Assembly: GCA_009772985.1 (NCBI GenBank)
Contig: WOUS01000004.1
Location: 1 to 64,000, forward strand
Direction: 5' to 3'
Length of the DNA: 64,000 bases
Origin: Anaerolineaceae bacterium
Lineage (GTDB): Bacteria > Chloroflexota > Anaerolineae > Anaerolineales > Villigracilaceae
Shown: one piece after another, positions 34,205 to 42,071 of the stretch
Position numbering within the stretch: the stretch's first letter is position 1
How the letters are laid out: every line of letters starts with the position of its first letter
Translations under genes and position numbers: made by a program
Notes under the pieces: model-generated
Told to the model about the DNA's origin: nothing
The model's input: only the letters and a program-made list of their open reading frames with translations
Database searches by the model: none

Positions 34205-34776
34205 AATTTTCTCTCTTTCTCCGCAATGACCCAGGCGTTGAATTTTCCCGTTTCGACGCGGACGCGGGCATTGGGATAATGGAACAGTTCGGCGATGCGC
34301 GGCGGGGAGAGGAAGTGGCTGCGCATCAGCGCCAGTTTCTCCGCGATGGCAAGCAGTTTCACCCCGAAGAGGCGCAAGTCGGGTTCTTCGATGACGAGGC
34401 GTCCGCCCGGCTGGAGAGTCCGCCAGAGTTCGTCCACCGTTCCGCGCTGGTCGCAGACGTGATGGAGGGCGTCCACCATGATGATGCGGGCGAAGGCTTC
34501 GTCGGGGAAGGGCAGTTTTTCGGTGTGCGAGCAGACGGGGCGCAAGCCGTCTTTTTGACGGGCTTCGGACAGCATCTTGCAGGACAGGTCAGCCACCACG
34601 ATTGGGTTGGCTTTGCCGCTCATAAATTGCGCCACCCGTCCCGTGCCGCCGCCCGCGTCGAGCAGCGCGCCGTCGGTGGGCAGGTTTGCGAACTTCCACA
34701 TCTCCTGTGGGTCTTTGGGCGGGATGAAGGTTTCGTAAAGCGGGGCGAGGAAGTCGAAATGGTCAAAGATGGGCAT
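34201..34776 (-). CDS. Class I SAM-dependent methyltransferase
   Basis: A 191-residue methyltransferase of the UbiE/Methyltransf_11 type: the SAM motif LLDAGGGTGRVAQFM near 34-48, the acidic VVADLSCKML, FARIIMVDALHHV and the GGRLVIEEPD segment. The start at 34776 is preceded by GGAG; the preceding M nine codons upstream lacks one. Its substrate is unknown. It is coupled to an ABC-2 exporter and follows a PIG-L deacetylase gene, so the substrate may be a small glycoconjugate or lipid. Confidence 0.87.
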   Translation of the reverse strand: MPIFDHFDFLAPLYETFIPPKDPQEMWKFANLPTDGALLDAGGGTGRVAQFMSGKANPIVVADLSCKMLSEARQKDGLRPVCSHTEKLPFPDEAFARIIMVDALHHVCDQRGTVDELWRTLQPGGRLVIEEPDLRLFGVKLLAIAEKLALMRSHFLSPPRIAELFHYPNARVRVETGKFNAWVIAEKERKL

Positions 34777-34787
34777 GGGGTCTCCGT

Positions 34788-35534
34788 TTAGTTTTCGAGC
34801 CATTCCAGCAAATTTGCGATTTTTCCATTGGACGCGAGACGGGATGCGGCCAGGCAGAAATGCTCCGTTCCCAGAAAGAGGCGCTGCCTTGCTTCGGGCG
34901 CGTCCAAAATGGGCGATCCACCTAACTGCGTGCGGTGACAGCGGATGGCGAACTTCTTGGCTTCCCAGACCGATGAAACGTCCACCGTGAGCGCGATGGC
35001 TTCATCCGGCACGGCGCGGATTTGCTTCATGCCCAGCGTCTCAGCCAGCGAGCGCGGCACCGCCAACGTGTAGAGGGCAGACACATTCGCTCCGCTCAGT
35101 GCAGGTACATCTTCGACGCGGCGAAAGGCTTCGGCGGCGGCGAGTCCGATGGCGATGTGGTCGGGATGTCCCGAAAGGCCGTCCGCGCCAAAGGTGAGCA
35201 TGATTTGCGGACGCAGGTCGCGGACGATCCCCAGAATTTCGGCGATGAGCGTTTCGGGGTCGGCTTCGGCAAGCTGCCCGTCCTGATAATCGAGCAGGAT
35301 GGGCGGCAGGAGTCCCAGCGCGGCGCAGGCGCAACGCAGTTCCGCTTCGCGCACGGCGGGCAGTTCAGCGGGTGAACACAGCGGCGGGTCGCCGCGCGAG
35401 CCAGCCCCTCCGCGCGTGGCGGTCAAGACCTGCACGCGCGCGCCCTTTTGGGCGAGCAGGGCGAGGGTCCCTCCGGGGCGGAAGGACTCATCGTCGGGGT
35501 GGGCGAAGACGGTCAGTAATCTCTTCTCAGTCAT
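34788..35534 (-). CDS. PIG-L/LmbE-family deacetylase
   Basis: A 248-residue zinc-dependent N-acetylglucosamine-type deacetylase fold: the metal motif AHPDDE near residue 11 (with AHPDDESFRPGG), TATRGGAGS, and the second metal His in SGHPDHIAIG. It may deacetylate a GlcNAc-linked small molecule or thiol precursor. The ribosome site of the ATG at 35534 is weak; a GTG at 35570 overlapping the cupin gene is an alternative. Confidence 0.87.
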   Translation of the reverse strand: MTEKRLLTVFAHPDDESFRPGGTLALLAQKGARVQVLTATRGGAGSRGDPPLCSPAELPAVREAELRCACAALGLLPPILLDYQDGQLAEADPETLIAEILGIVRDLRPQIMLTFGADGLSGHPDHIAIGLAAAEAFRRVEDVPALSGANVSALYTLAVPRSLAETLGMKQIRAVPDEAIALTVDVSSVWEAKKFAIRCHRTQLGGSPILDAPEARQRLFLGTEHFCLAASRLASNGKIANLLEWLEN

Positions 35535-35566
35535 AATCAACCGTTGATCCTTTACAACCGGCAGTT

Positions 35567-35875
35567 TCACGAAACCTGCACTGCCAGTACGCGTGATCGT
35601 TCCATGGTGGACAGGCTGCGCACGACGCCGGCCGGCACAACCACCAGCGAGCCTGCATTCAACTCAGCCTGCTCTCCCGCCACGCGCAATTGCCCTCGGC
35701 CTGCCAGCACCAGGTAAAGAACCCGCGTCGTCATGACGCACGGCCCAACTCCCTGGCCCGCTTCCAGACACAAGAGCCGCGTTACCAGGCCCTCAGATTG
35801 ATGAAGCATAATGTGCAGCGCTTCATCCGCGGAAAACTTCTGCATGGATTCGATATCAATCACTTGAATGGTCAT
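35567..35875 (-). CDS. Small cupin-domain protein
   Basis: A 102-residue single cupin barrel (TRLLCLEAGQGVGPCV, VLYLVLAGRGQLRVAGEQAEL, AGSLVVVPAGVVRSL). The usual metal-binding His residues are missing (it has PCV and RSL where His-x-His and His are common), so it may not bind a metal. GAGG precedes the start. Function unknown; it lies 17 bases after the permease gene in the same operon. Confidence 0.75.
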   Translation of the reverse strand: MTIQVIDIESMQKFSADEALHIMLHQSEGLVTRLLCLEAGQGVGPCVMTTRVLYLVLAGRGQLRVAGEQAELNAGSLVVVPAGVVRSLSTMERSRVLAVQVS

Positions 35876-35891
35876 TTTTGTAACCTCATTC

Positions 35892-36497
35892 TCAAGATAT
35901 ATTTTCCAAACCGGCCGGATCAATATCCAGTCCGCCGCTGCGCTCGATCCCTTTTTGGATCAGCCAGCCCATCAGGATTGCCGAAGGCACAGTCAGCGCC
36001 AGTCGCACCAGCATAAAGGATGGCCCCAGGAAATTGGCTTCGACCAGCAGTTGCGGGATTTTGATGGCTGCCCAGGCGTTCAGGAGTACGATGACATTGA
36101 GCGGGCTGGCGCCTTTTTTCAACAGCATGGCGGCGATGGGAAAGGCAACATACAGCGGTCCAGTCGGCGCGGCGCCGAACAAAAGCGCAAGCAGAATTCC
36201 CTTCCAGCCCGACTCGCGGCCCAGGTATTTGCCGATCAGTTGTTTTGGCACCCAGACCTCGAACAGACCCATCAACACCGCAACCGGAATTAAGATAACT
36301 ACCATCTCGACCAGGTAATCCCCGGTATTGCGTATCACCGCTGGGGCTTGCGCGGGCCAGAAGATCCATATCAGCAGGTCGGCCGCGGCGACGATCAGCG
36401 CCAGGCGGTAGTCGAACAGCCATTGCTTGAGCGTCTTCCTGGCAGGTTTATCCTGCGGCGCGTCCCCCGGCATTGGTTGCGTTAAGTCAGGTTTCAT
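35892..36497 (-). CDS. Permease, DUF318/UPF0718 type, C-terminal half-partner
   Basis: A 201-residue protein with about five membrane helices: VVILIPVAVLMGLFEVWVPKQLIGKYLG, then a gap and LLALLFGAAPTGPLYVAFPIAAMLLKKGAS, and NVIVLLNAWAAIKIPQLLVE. These are the repeats of DUF318 (ArsP-like) permeases. It overlaps the other half by four bases (ATGA). Together the two would give a full pseudo-twofold permease; the transported species is unknown, related proteins move organoarsenicals or metals. Confidence 0.8.
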   Translation of the reverse strand: MKPDLTQPMPGDAPQDKPARKTLKQWLFDYRLALIVAAADLLIWIFWPAQAPAVIRNTGDYLVEMVVILIPVAVLMGLFEVWVPKQLIGKYLGRESGWKGILLALLFGAAPTGPLYVAFPIAAMLLKKGASPLNVIVLLNAWAAIKIPQLLVEANFLGPSFMLVRLALTVPSAILMGWLIQKGIERSGGLDIDPAGLENIS

Positions 36498-36982
36498 TGC
36501 AACACCATCCCTATCACAATTGCAATCGCAAAGGCAAACAGCAGGTTGAGCAGGTTGCGGCTCCATGCCATCTTTTTTCCAAGATGCTTGATCTCCAGCG
36601 GCAGGGTCAGCGTATTCACCATCATTAGCCCGGTGATGAATGCCGCCACAGTAGTCATGCTTGCTCCAGCCCGCAGCAGGGAGGCGGCCAGCGGGATGCT
36701 GACCAGGCTGGCGATATACAATACAACTCCCAGAACAAAAGCGGTTAGCGTTGCCCACCAACCGGCCTCCTGGCCCAGGTAGCGGACGATGGTTTCGGGA
36801 GACACGAGGCCCAGCAACAGGCCGATCAACCCGATGAAAGCAAGCAGGATCGGCAGCATCCCAAAGAACGACTTGACGGCTACCTTCACTGCCTGTTTTG
36901 CTTTGGCGCGATCACGCAGCGCCAGAACGCCCAACGCGCCAAAAACGATGACATAGATACTCCAGGTGAGTATTGACGACAT
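36494..36982 (-). CDS. Permease, DUF318/UPF0718 type, N-terminal half-partner
   Basis: A 162-residue protein with about five helices (FFGMLPILLAFIGLIGLLLGL, ETIVRYLGQEAGWWATLTAFVLG, SIPLAASLLRAGASMTTVAAFITG, LTLPLEIKHLGK). The P and G-rich loops mirror those of the downstream half, so these look like the two halves of one transporter encoded as two genes. AGGAGG precedes the ATG at 36982. Confidence 0.8.
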   Translation of the reverse strand: MSSILTWSIYVIVFGALGVLALRDRAKAKQAVKVAVKSFFGMLPILLAFIGLIGLLLGLVSPETIVRYLGQEAGWWATLTAFVLGVVLYIASLVSIPLAASLLRAGASMTTVAAFITGLMMVNTLTLPLEIKHLGKKMAWSRNLLNLLFAFAIAIVIGMVLQ

Positions 36983-37111
36983 TTTGACCTCCTCAATCAA
37001 TCTGCCGGATCCGCATCTTCACCTCAGCCGCATTAAGAGCCTTCTCCGGCAGTCCCGGCGCCATCTCCTGCTTCTGTGGTGTCCGTTCGGCCGGCAGGCT
37101 TGCGCCAGGCA

Positions 37112-37336
37112 TCATTTGGCTTGTGCTTTCTGTCTCTTCCATTTGGCCCAATATGGCAGCAAATACAGGTATGCGCCAGTGGTTGCCATGAAGATCATGA
37201 GCGCCCCCTGGATGCGCTGGGCGGTATCGCCAAGCGTTGTCCCACGCGCGAAGAGAACGGTCAAGAGTAATGCGATGAAGGGCAGTACCATCCAACGATG
37301 CAGCTTGCGCAGCCATTTGTTCAGAAATTTGGTCAT
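37112..37336 (-). CDS. Small PepSY-like membrane protein
   Basis: A 74-residue protein with two helices (about 15-31 and 43-60). Its start, KWLRKLHRWMVLPFI, resembles the first membrane segment of PepSY-associated iron reductases and the TTLGDTAQRIQGALMIFMATTGAYLYLLPYW part their second. It is probably a minimal half of such a protein. It is next to the permease genes; between it and them (36983-37111) I see no gene. Confidence 0.6.
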   Translation of the reverse strand: MTKFLNKWLRKLHRWMVLPFIALLLTVLFARGTTLGDTAQRIQGALMIFMATTGAYLYLLPYWAKWKRQKAQAK

Positions 37337-37402
37337 AGTCTTAATCCTTTTGTGATTTGATTACCTCTCCGTTTTTATTACGGCGAGTAGGTTGATTGTT
37401 TT

Positions 37403-38020
37403 TTATTGCACCAGCGCCAGGACGATCCACGTAACGGATATGCCCACGATGCCGCCCGCCGCGACCTGCGCCCAGTTATGGCGTTTGCGGTAGACCCGCG
37501 CCCAGCCGATCAAGGGCAGCGCCAGAAAAGTCAGCGCCCAAACGGGACCAAACATCCAGGTCAGGAAAGCCGCGAAGCCTCCCACCCCGCCGGCGTGCAG
37601 GCTGATCTTCCAGAAGGAGGAGATGGTCATCATCGTGACGCCCAGCGCCACGTAGACCAGCAGCAACGTCGAAAGCGAGTCGGGAGCATTCAGCGCGCGC
37701 AGGAGAAAGTAACCCAGCAAGTTGCCGATCAGATTGACAGCGATGAAGGGGGCGCGCTCTGCGCGGCGCGGCAGGTCGAAGCCGCTGACCCAGCCAAAGC
37801 GCCGTCCCAGGGCAATGTAGGTCAATGGAACGCCGTCCGCAAAGAGCAGGGCCAGCGCGGCCCAGCCCAGGGCAGGCAGGAACGCGCCGGCCTCAACCCA
37901 GGCCGCGCCGATGAAGATCGGCACAGCCAACACGGAACTATCCAGCAGGATGGAGAGCCACGCGGCAACTTTGTCTTTTAAAGCAGTCATAGGTTGGGAT
38001 TCTAATTTCGTTTCATTCAT
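37403..38020 (-). CDS. PAP2-superfamily membrane protein
   Basis: A 205-residue protein with five or six helices. Motifs resemble the type 2 phosphatidic acid phosphatase family: KISLHAGGVGG and ARVYRKRHNWAQVAAGGIVG, the second His being the expected catalytic one. It would dephosphorylate a lipid phosphate or prenyl phosphate. Start chosen at 38020, overlapping the MacB-like permease end by eight bases; MTALKDK at 37990 is a plausible alternative. Confidence 0.78.
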   Translation of the reverse strand: MNETKLESQPMTALKDKVAAWLSILLDSSVLAVPIFIGAAWVEAGAFLPALGWAALALLFADGVPLTYIALGRRFGWVSGFDLPRRAERAPFIAVNLIGNLLGYFLLRALNAPDSLSTLLLVYVALGVTMMTISSFWKISLHAGGVGGFAAFLTWMFGPVWALTFLALPLIGWARVYRKRHNWAQVAAGGIVGISVTWIVLALVQ

Positions 38021-39272
38021 AACGCAACGCCTCAATGGGTTTCAAACTGGCGGCATGGTTGGCCGGATAAATGCCGAAGAACAAGCCGACCGCCACCGAG
38101 AAACTGACCGCCAGCAGGATGGACTGTGACGTGATGATGGCGCTGGTCACCCCCGAAGCGTCCACCAGCCGGGCAATGCCCACGCCAACCGCAATCCCAA
38201 TCGCGCCGCCCGCCAGGCTCAGGATGACCGCCTCCAGCAGGAACTGCGTCAGGATATCCACTTTGCGCGCGCCCATGGCCTTTCGCAAGCCGATCTCGCG
38301 CGTGCGTTCCGTCACCGAGACGAGCATGATGTTCATGATGCCGATGCCGCCCACCAGCAGGCTGATGGCGGCGATGGCGCCTAGGAAGACGACCAGGATA
38401 TTGGTAATCTGGGTGATGCTCGCCAGCAAATCGGCCTGGCTGACGACGCTGAAGTCGCCATCCTCGCCCGGTTTGAAACCGTGCCGCCGCAGGAGCAGGG
38501 TGGTGATCTGGTCAATCACTTCATCCACGCGGTCATCACTGGCTGCCACCACGTTCACCGAGGTGACGATGGACTCTCCGCGCGCGTTGCGCCCATCGAA
38601 GATTTTGGTCTGCGCGGTGGTGATGGGAACGATGATGGCGTTATCGGGGTCGCTGAAGCGCGAACCGCCCTGGGGCGCCAGCACGCCCACTACGGTCAGC
38701 GAGACGCGTCCGCCTTCTGCCCCCGGGATCGCAATTCTGATTTTCTGTCCGATGGGGTCAAATCCGCCGAACAGGTCGCGCGCCGCGTTGCTGCCCAACA
38801 CAGCCACCGCCCCGCGTCCGCTCACGTCGCTTTCGGTAATGAAGCGGCCGCGGTCAACTTCCATGCCAAAAGCCGCGAGATATTCAGGAGTGACGCCGGT
38901 GACTTTGGTGTTGATGTTGGCGGAGCCGAAGATGACCTGCGTACTCATGGTGAACTCCGGCGCAACGATGGCGGCATCCGGCACGTTGCGCGGGTCGGCA
39001 ATGGCTTGCGCGTCGGCGTAGGTCAGGCTGGCGGCGCTTCCGCTGGGGGTTTCGACCCCGCCCATCGAAAACGAGCCGGGCGCGACAAAGAGCAGGTTGG
39101 AACCGGCCCCGGTAATCGAGCCGGTAATGCTCTCCTGCACACCCTGACCGATGGAAAGCAGGGCAATGACTGCCGCCACGCCGATGATGACGCCCAGCAT
39201 GGTCAACCCGGAGCGCATTTTGTTGGCGTTCAAGCCGTGCCAGGCCGTATTCAAACTTTCAAGCCAGTCCAT
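38013..39272 (-). CDS. MacB-like ABC transporter permease (FtsX fold)
   Basis: A 419-residue permease with an N-terminal helix (RSGLTMLGVIIGVAAVIALLSIG), a large periplasmic domain to about residue 290, and three helices at the end with the FtsX motifs VGGIGIMNIMLVSVTERTREIGLRKA and LKPIEALRYE. It works with the ATPase and the MacA-like adaptor encoded upstream as a tripartite-type efflux system. The gene shares one base with the ATPase gene. Confidence 0.93.
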   Translation of the reverse strand: MDWLESLNTAWHGLNANKMRSGLTMLGVIIGVAAVIALLSIGQGVQESITGSITGAGSNLLFVAPGSFSMGGVETPSGSAASLTYADAQAIADPRNVPDAAIVAPEFTMSTQVIFGSANINTKVTGVTPEYLAAFGMEVDRGRFITESDVSGRGAVAVLGSNAARDLFGGFDPIGQKIRIAIPGAEGGRVSLTVVGVLAPQGGSRFSDPDNAIIVPITTAQTKIFDGRNARGESIVTSVNVVAASDDRVDEVIDQITTLLLRRHGFKPGEDGDFSVVSQADLLASITQITNILVVFLGAIAAISLLVGGIGIMNIMLVSVTERTREIGLRKAMGARKVDILTQFLLEAVILSLAGGAIGIAVGVGIARLVDASGVTSAIITSQSILLAVSFSVAVGLFFGIYPANHAASLKPIEALRYE

Positions 39273-39985
39273 TATGCGCCTCCTTGTTGTTGTGCGCCGT
39301 CTGTCTGTGGATCCGCGATCAACCCGTCCTGAAAGTGGATGGCGCGCTGCGCCTGGGCCGCGACCTTCGGGTCATGGGTAACCATCACCACCGTCAGCCC
39401 CTGTTCGCGGTGCAGGCGGTGCAGGATATCCATGACCTCCGCGCCGGATTTGGAATCCAGGTTGCCGGTTGGTTCGTCAGCCAGCAAAATGGACGGCTGC
39501 TGCGCCAGGGCGCGGGCAATCGCCACGCGCTGCTGCTGGCCGCCGGAAAGTTCGGTGGGACGATGATGGGTACGGTCCCCCAGCCCAACCAGTTCCAGCA
39601 CTGCACGCGCCCGTTTTGCGCGTTCGCTGCGCGGCAGGCGTTTCTCGCCGCGCTGGTATTGCAGGGGCAGCATCACCTGCTGGAGGGCGTCCACGCGCGA
39701 GAGCAGGTTGAACATCTGGAAGACGAAACCGATCTCGCGGTTGCGGACGGCGGCGAGTTGGGTGTCATCCATGCCGCTCACTTCGACGCCGTTCAACCAG
39801 TACGCGCCGGAGGTGGGCGAATCCAGGCAGCCGATGATGTGCATCAGCGTGGATTTGCCCGAGCCGGAGGGCCCGGTGATGGCCACCCATTCACCTTTGG
39901 CAATTTCCAGCGAGACTCCGGCCAAAGCATGGACGGCCGTGTCGCCTGTCCCATACACCTTGGTCATGTTTTGGATGGAGATCAT
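39272..39985 (-). CDS. MacB-like ABC transporter ATP-binding protein
   Basis: A 237-residue ATPase of the LolD/MacB type: Walker A GPSGSGKST near 39, Q-loop FVFQMFNLL, the signature LSGGQQQRVAIARAL, Walker B ILLADEPTGNLD and the VTHDPKVA switch. It drives the permease encoded immediately downstream. GGAGGG precedes the ATG at 39985. Confidence 0.95.
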   Translation of the reverse strand: MISIQNMTKVYGTGDTAVHALAGVSLEIAKGEWVAITGPSGSGKSTLMHIIGCLDSPTSGAYWLNGVEVSGMDDTQLAAVRNREIGFVFQMFNLLSRVDALQQVMLPLQYQRGEKRLPRSERAKRARAVLELVGLGDRTHHRPTELSGGQQQRVAIARALAQQPSILLADEPTGNLDSKSGAEVMDILHRLHREQGLTVVMVTHDPKVAAQAQRAIHFQDGLIADPQTDGAQQQGGA

Positions 39986-39986
39986 C

Positions 39987-41411
39987 TCACTTCCCTCCGC
40001 CAAACATGGGATTGCTCATCAACTCGGCGTCCTGAACGGGATTGGCATAGACCGTTACGACATCCCCTTCCTCAATGCCGCTCAGGATTTCTACTTTGGT
40101 ATCGGTAATCAAGCCCAACGTTACCGCCACGCGCTCGGACCCGGAGCCGGTCACCCGCGTCACGTAGGCCTGCCCGCCCTCGGTCTCGACGGCGCGGAAG
40201 GGAACGATCAACGTATCCTTGCGTTCCTCGATGGTGAACGTGACATTCACGGTCATGCCGGAGCGCAGGGGCAGGTCTGTTGGATCGAGGCGCACGGTCA
40301 CAGGATACAGCACCACACCGGATTGGACATTGGCGGTTAGCGCAATCGCGATCACCTCGCCGCTCACTTCCACGCCGGGGAAGGCGTCCACTGTAATGAC
40401 AACCGGCATGCCCAGCGCAATCCGCACCACATCGGTTTCATCCAGGTTGACTTCGGCTTCCAGGATCGCCAGGTCGCTCAACGTAACGACCGGAGCGCCG
40501 GGGTTGGCGTACTCACCAGCCTGAAAAAACAGCGCCGTCACCACGCCGTCCGCCGGGGCGGTCAGGCGCGTGTTTTCCATCTTCTGGCGGATTCCTTCCA
40601 GCCGCGCCATTTCCTTCCCCAACGCGGTCAGCGGCGACTGCAGGGCGGACGGCCCAGCCTTGACGATCTCCAGCGCGGCTTGCGCGTCTGCCAAAGCCAC
40701 GCGGGCAGATTCCAGGTCCGCGCGCGCCAGGGTAATGTCTGCTGCGGTGGGCGGCAATACGTCGGTTATTTCTTCGTCGCTTACATCGTCAATCCAGGTG
40801 TACGTAAAGTACAGGGGGCAGTATTCGTCAACGTACTTGATCTGCGCAGCCCTCAGATTGAGTTGAGCATATTTAACGTTCTTTTCCGCTGCGGCCTTGG
40901 CGTCCTCGGTGGCGGTTGGATCCGCATTTACGGCGTCAAGCGCAGCCTGCGCTTCCGCCAGTTTCGTCTCGGCATAATATACGTCCCAACTGATTAAATA
41001 GATCAGGTAATCTTTAGCATCATCCAAAGCGATCTGCGCCCTGGCAACCTCCCCATCGGCTTGCGCCACGCCGGCAGGAGTGAACAGCGCCTGGAAATCG
41101 CCTTCCGCCTGGAAATTATCTTCCAGGCGCGCCAGCACATCACCCTGTTTCACGGCTTGTCCCTCAACGACGAGGACCTCGTAAATCTTGCCGGCCACGG
41201 GAAAGGCCAGGGTAAATTCGGTTGGCGGGGCCAGGCTGCCGGCGGCTTCCACTGTGATGGACAAATCGCCGCGCAGAACAATGGCGGTTTCAGTCGCGGA
41301 CGATTCGGATGCCGCTCTGTTAGCGGCGATCTGCCGGTAGGCAACAAAACCCGCCACGGCAATCACAACGACGATCAAAGCGATCCAAATATTTTTCCTT
41401 GATTTGTTCAT
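39987..41411 (-). CDS. Periplasmic adaptor protein (HlyD/MacA-like)
   Basis: A 474-residue membrane-fusion protein: an N-terminal anchor (IWIALIVVVIAVAGFVAYR), a barrel-sandwich hybrid domain split by a long coiled-coil (about 105-290, EVARAQIALDD to KEMARLEGIRQKMENTRL), then a beta-barrel and the membrane-proximal domain. It lacks a lipobox. It connects the MacB-like pump to the outside. MarR-controlled operon; the start is just after the regulator gene. Confidence 0.92.
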   Translation of the reverse strand: MNKSRKNIWIALIVVVIAVAGFVAYRQIAANRAASESSATETAIVLRGDLSITVEAAGSLAPPTEFTLAFPVAGKIYEVLVVEGQAVKQGDVLARLEDNFQAEGDFQALFTPAGVAQADGEVARAQIALDDAKDYLIYLISWDVYYAETKLAEAQAALDAVNADPTATEDAKAAAEKNVKYAQLNLRAAQIKYVDEYCPLYFTYTWIDDVSDEEITDVLPPTAADITLARADLESARVALADAQAALEIVKAGPSALQSPLTALGKEMARLEGIRQKMENTRLTAPADGVVTALFFQAGEYANPGAPVVTLSDLAILEAEVNLDETDVVRIALGMPVVITVDAFPGVEVSGEVIAIALTANVQSGVVLYPVTVRLDPTDLPLRSGMTVNVTFTIEERKDTLIVPFRAVETEGGQAYVTRVTGSGSERVAVTLGLITDTKVEILSGIEEGDVVTVYANPVQDAELMSNPMFGGGK

Positions 41412-41426
41412 GAGATTTTCTCCTTT

Positions 41427-41867
41427 TTAGGTGTCTCTGGATTCTGCGGCGTGGAGCGCCTTTTCTAAAAGTTGCAACAGCGTATCCTGCTCCGGCCGGG
41501 TCAACCCGGACAGGATGAGTTCCAATTTTTTGCGGCGGAAGTTTTGCGATTGCTGCCGCAGGGATTGGCCTTCGGCCGTCAAAAAGAATTGAACGGCGCG
41601 CTTGTCCTGCGGGTTGGGCTTGCGCTCCAACAAGCCTGTCTCTTCCAGCCTGCGCACGCCCACGCTGACGGTTGGGGATGTCAACTTCAGTCCGTCCGCG
41701 ATATCCTGCACGCCGCATCCATGTGAGGCGGCGATCCAGTCCAACAGCGCCATCTGGGCGGGGGACACTAGCCCCGTTCCCGAGGATGGGTTGCCCAGCC
41801 CCAATTTCCGCAGGCGGTTCATCAAATGAAGGAAACGTTCCCCGGCCTGGGTCATTTCATCTGCCAT
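41427..41867 (-). CDS. MarR-family transcriptional regulator
   Basis: A 146-residue winged-helix repressor: residues 35-60 (VSPAQMALLDWIAASHGCGVQDIA) contain the helix-turn-helix beginning, followed by KLTSPTVSVGVRRLEETGLLERKPNPQDKRA with the wing. It is the first gene of the efflux operon and lies next to a perfect palindrome (41882-41906), so it very likely represses its own operon and is released by an efflux substrate. Cys52 is a candidate redox sensor; that is inference. Confidence 0.94.
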   Translation of the reverse strand: MADEMTQAGERFLHLMNRLRKLGLGNPSSGTGLVSPAQMALLDWIAASHGCGVQDIADGLKLTSPTVSVGVRRLEETGLLERKPNPQDKRAVQFFLTAEGQSLRQQSQNFRRKKLELILSGLTRPEQDTLLQLLEKALHAAESRDT

Positions 41868-41881
41868 GTTCTTGCTCCTGT

Positions 41882-41906
41882 ATAATTAGTTAGACTAACT
41901 AATTAT
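41882..41906. promoter_or_regulatory. Probable MarR operator palindrome
   Basis: A perfect 11-base inverted repeat, ATAATTAGTTA and TAACTAATTAT, separated by GAC, lies 14 bases upstream of the MarR gene start. Its AT-rich sequence (including TATAATT) also fits a promoter -10 region, so binding would block transcription of the MarR-MacAB operon. Confidence 0.82.
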
Positions 41907-42030
41907 ATGCACAAGCTCATCCCTGTCAAGGGCAGGATGAAGTTCCCCTCCGCAATATGGTGAGTAGCAATGAATTTTGCGCGGATCACCGGTGGTGGTT
42001 GGGATTCTTCATAGCAGCAGACCTGCTACG

Positions 42031-42061
42031 AAAAAGTCCCGGATTTTCGCCGGGACTTTTT
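42031..42061 (-). terminator. Bidirectional rho-independent terminator
   Basis: The 12-base stem AAAAAGTCCCGG (42031-42042) with its complement (42050-42061) and a 7-base loop gives a terminator with T-runs on both strands. It ends the cytochrome operon whose last gene stops at 42072. Confidence 0.9.
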
Positions 42062-42071
42062 GCGTGTCGGG

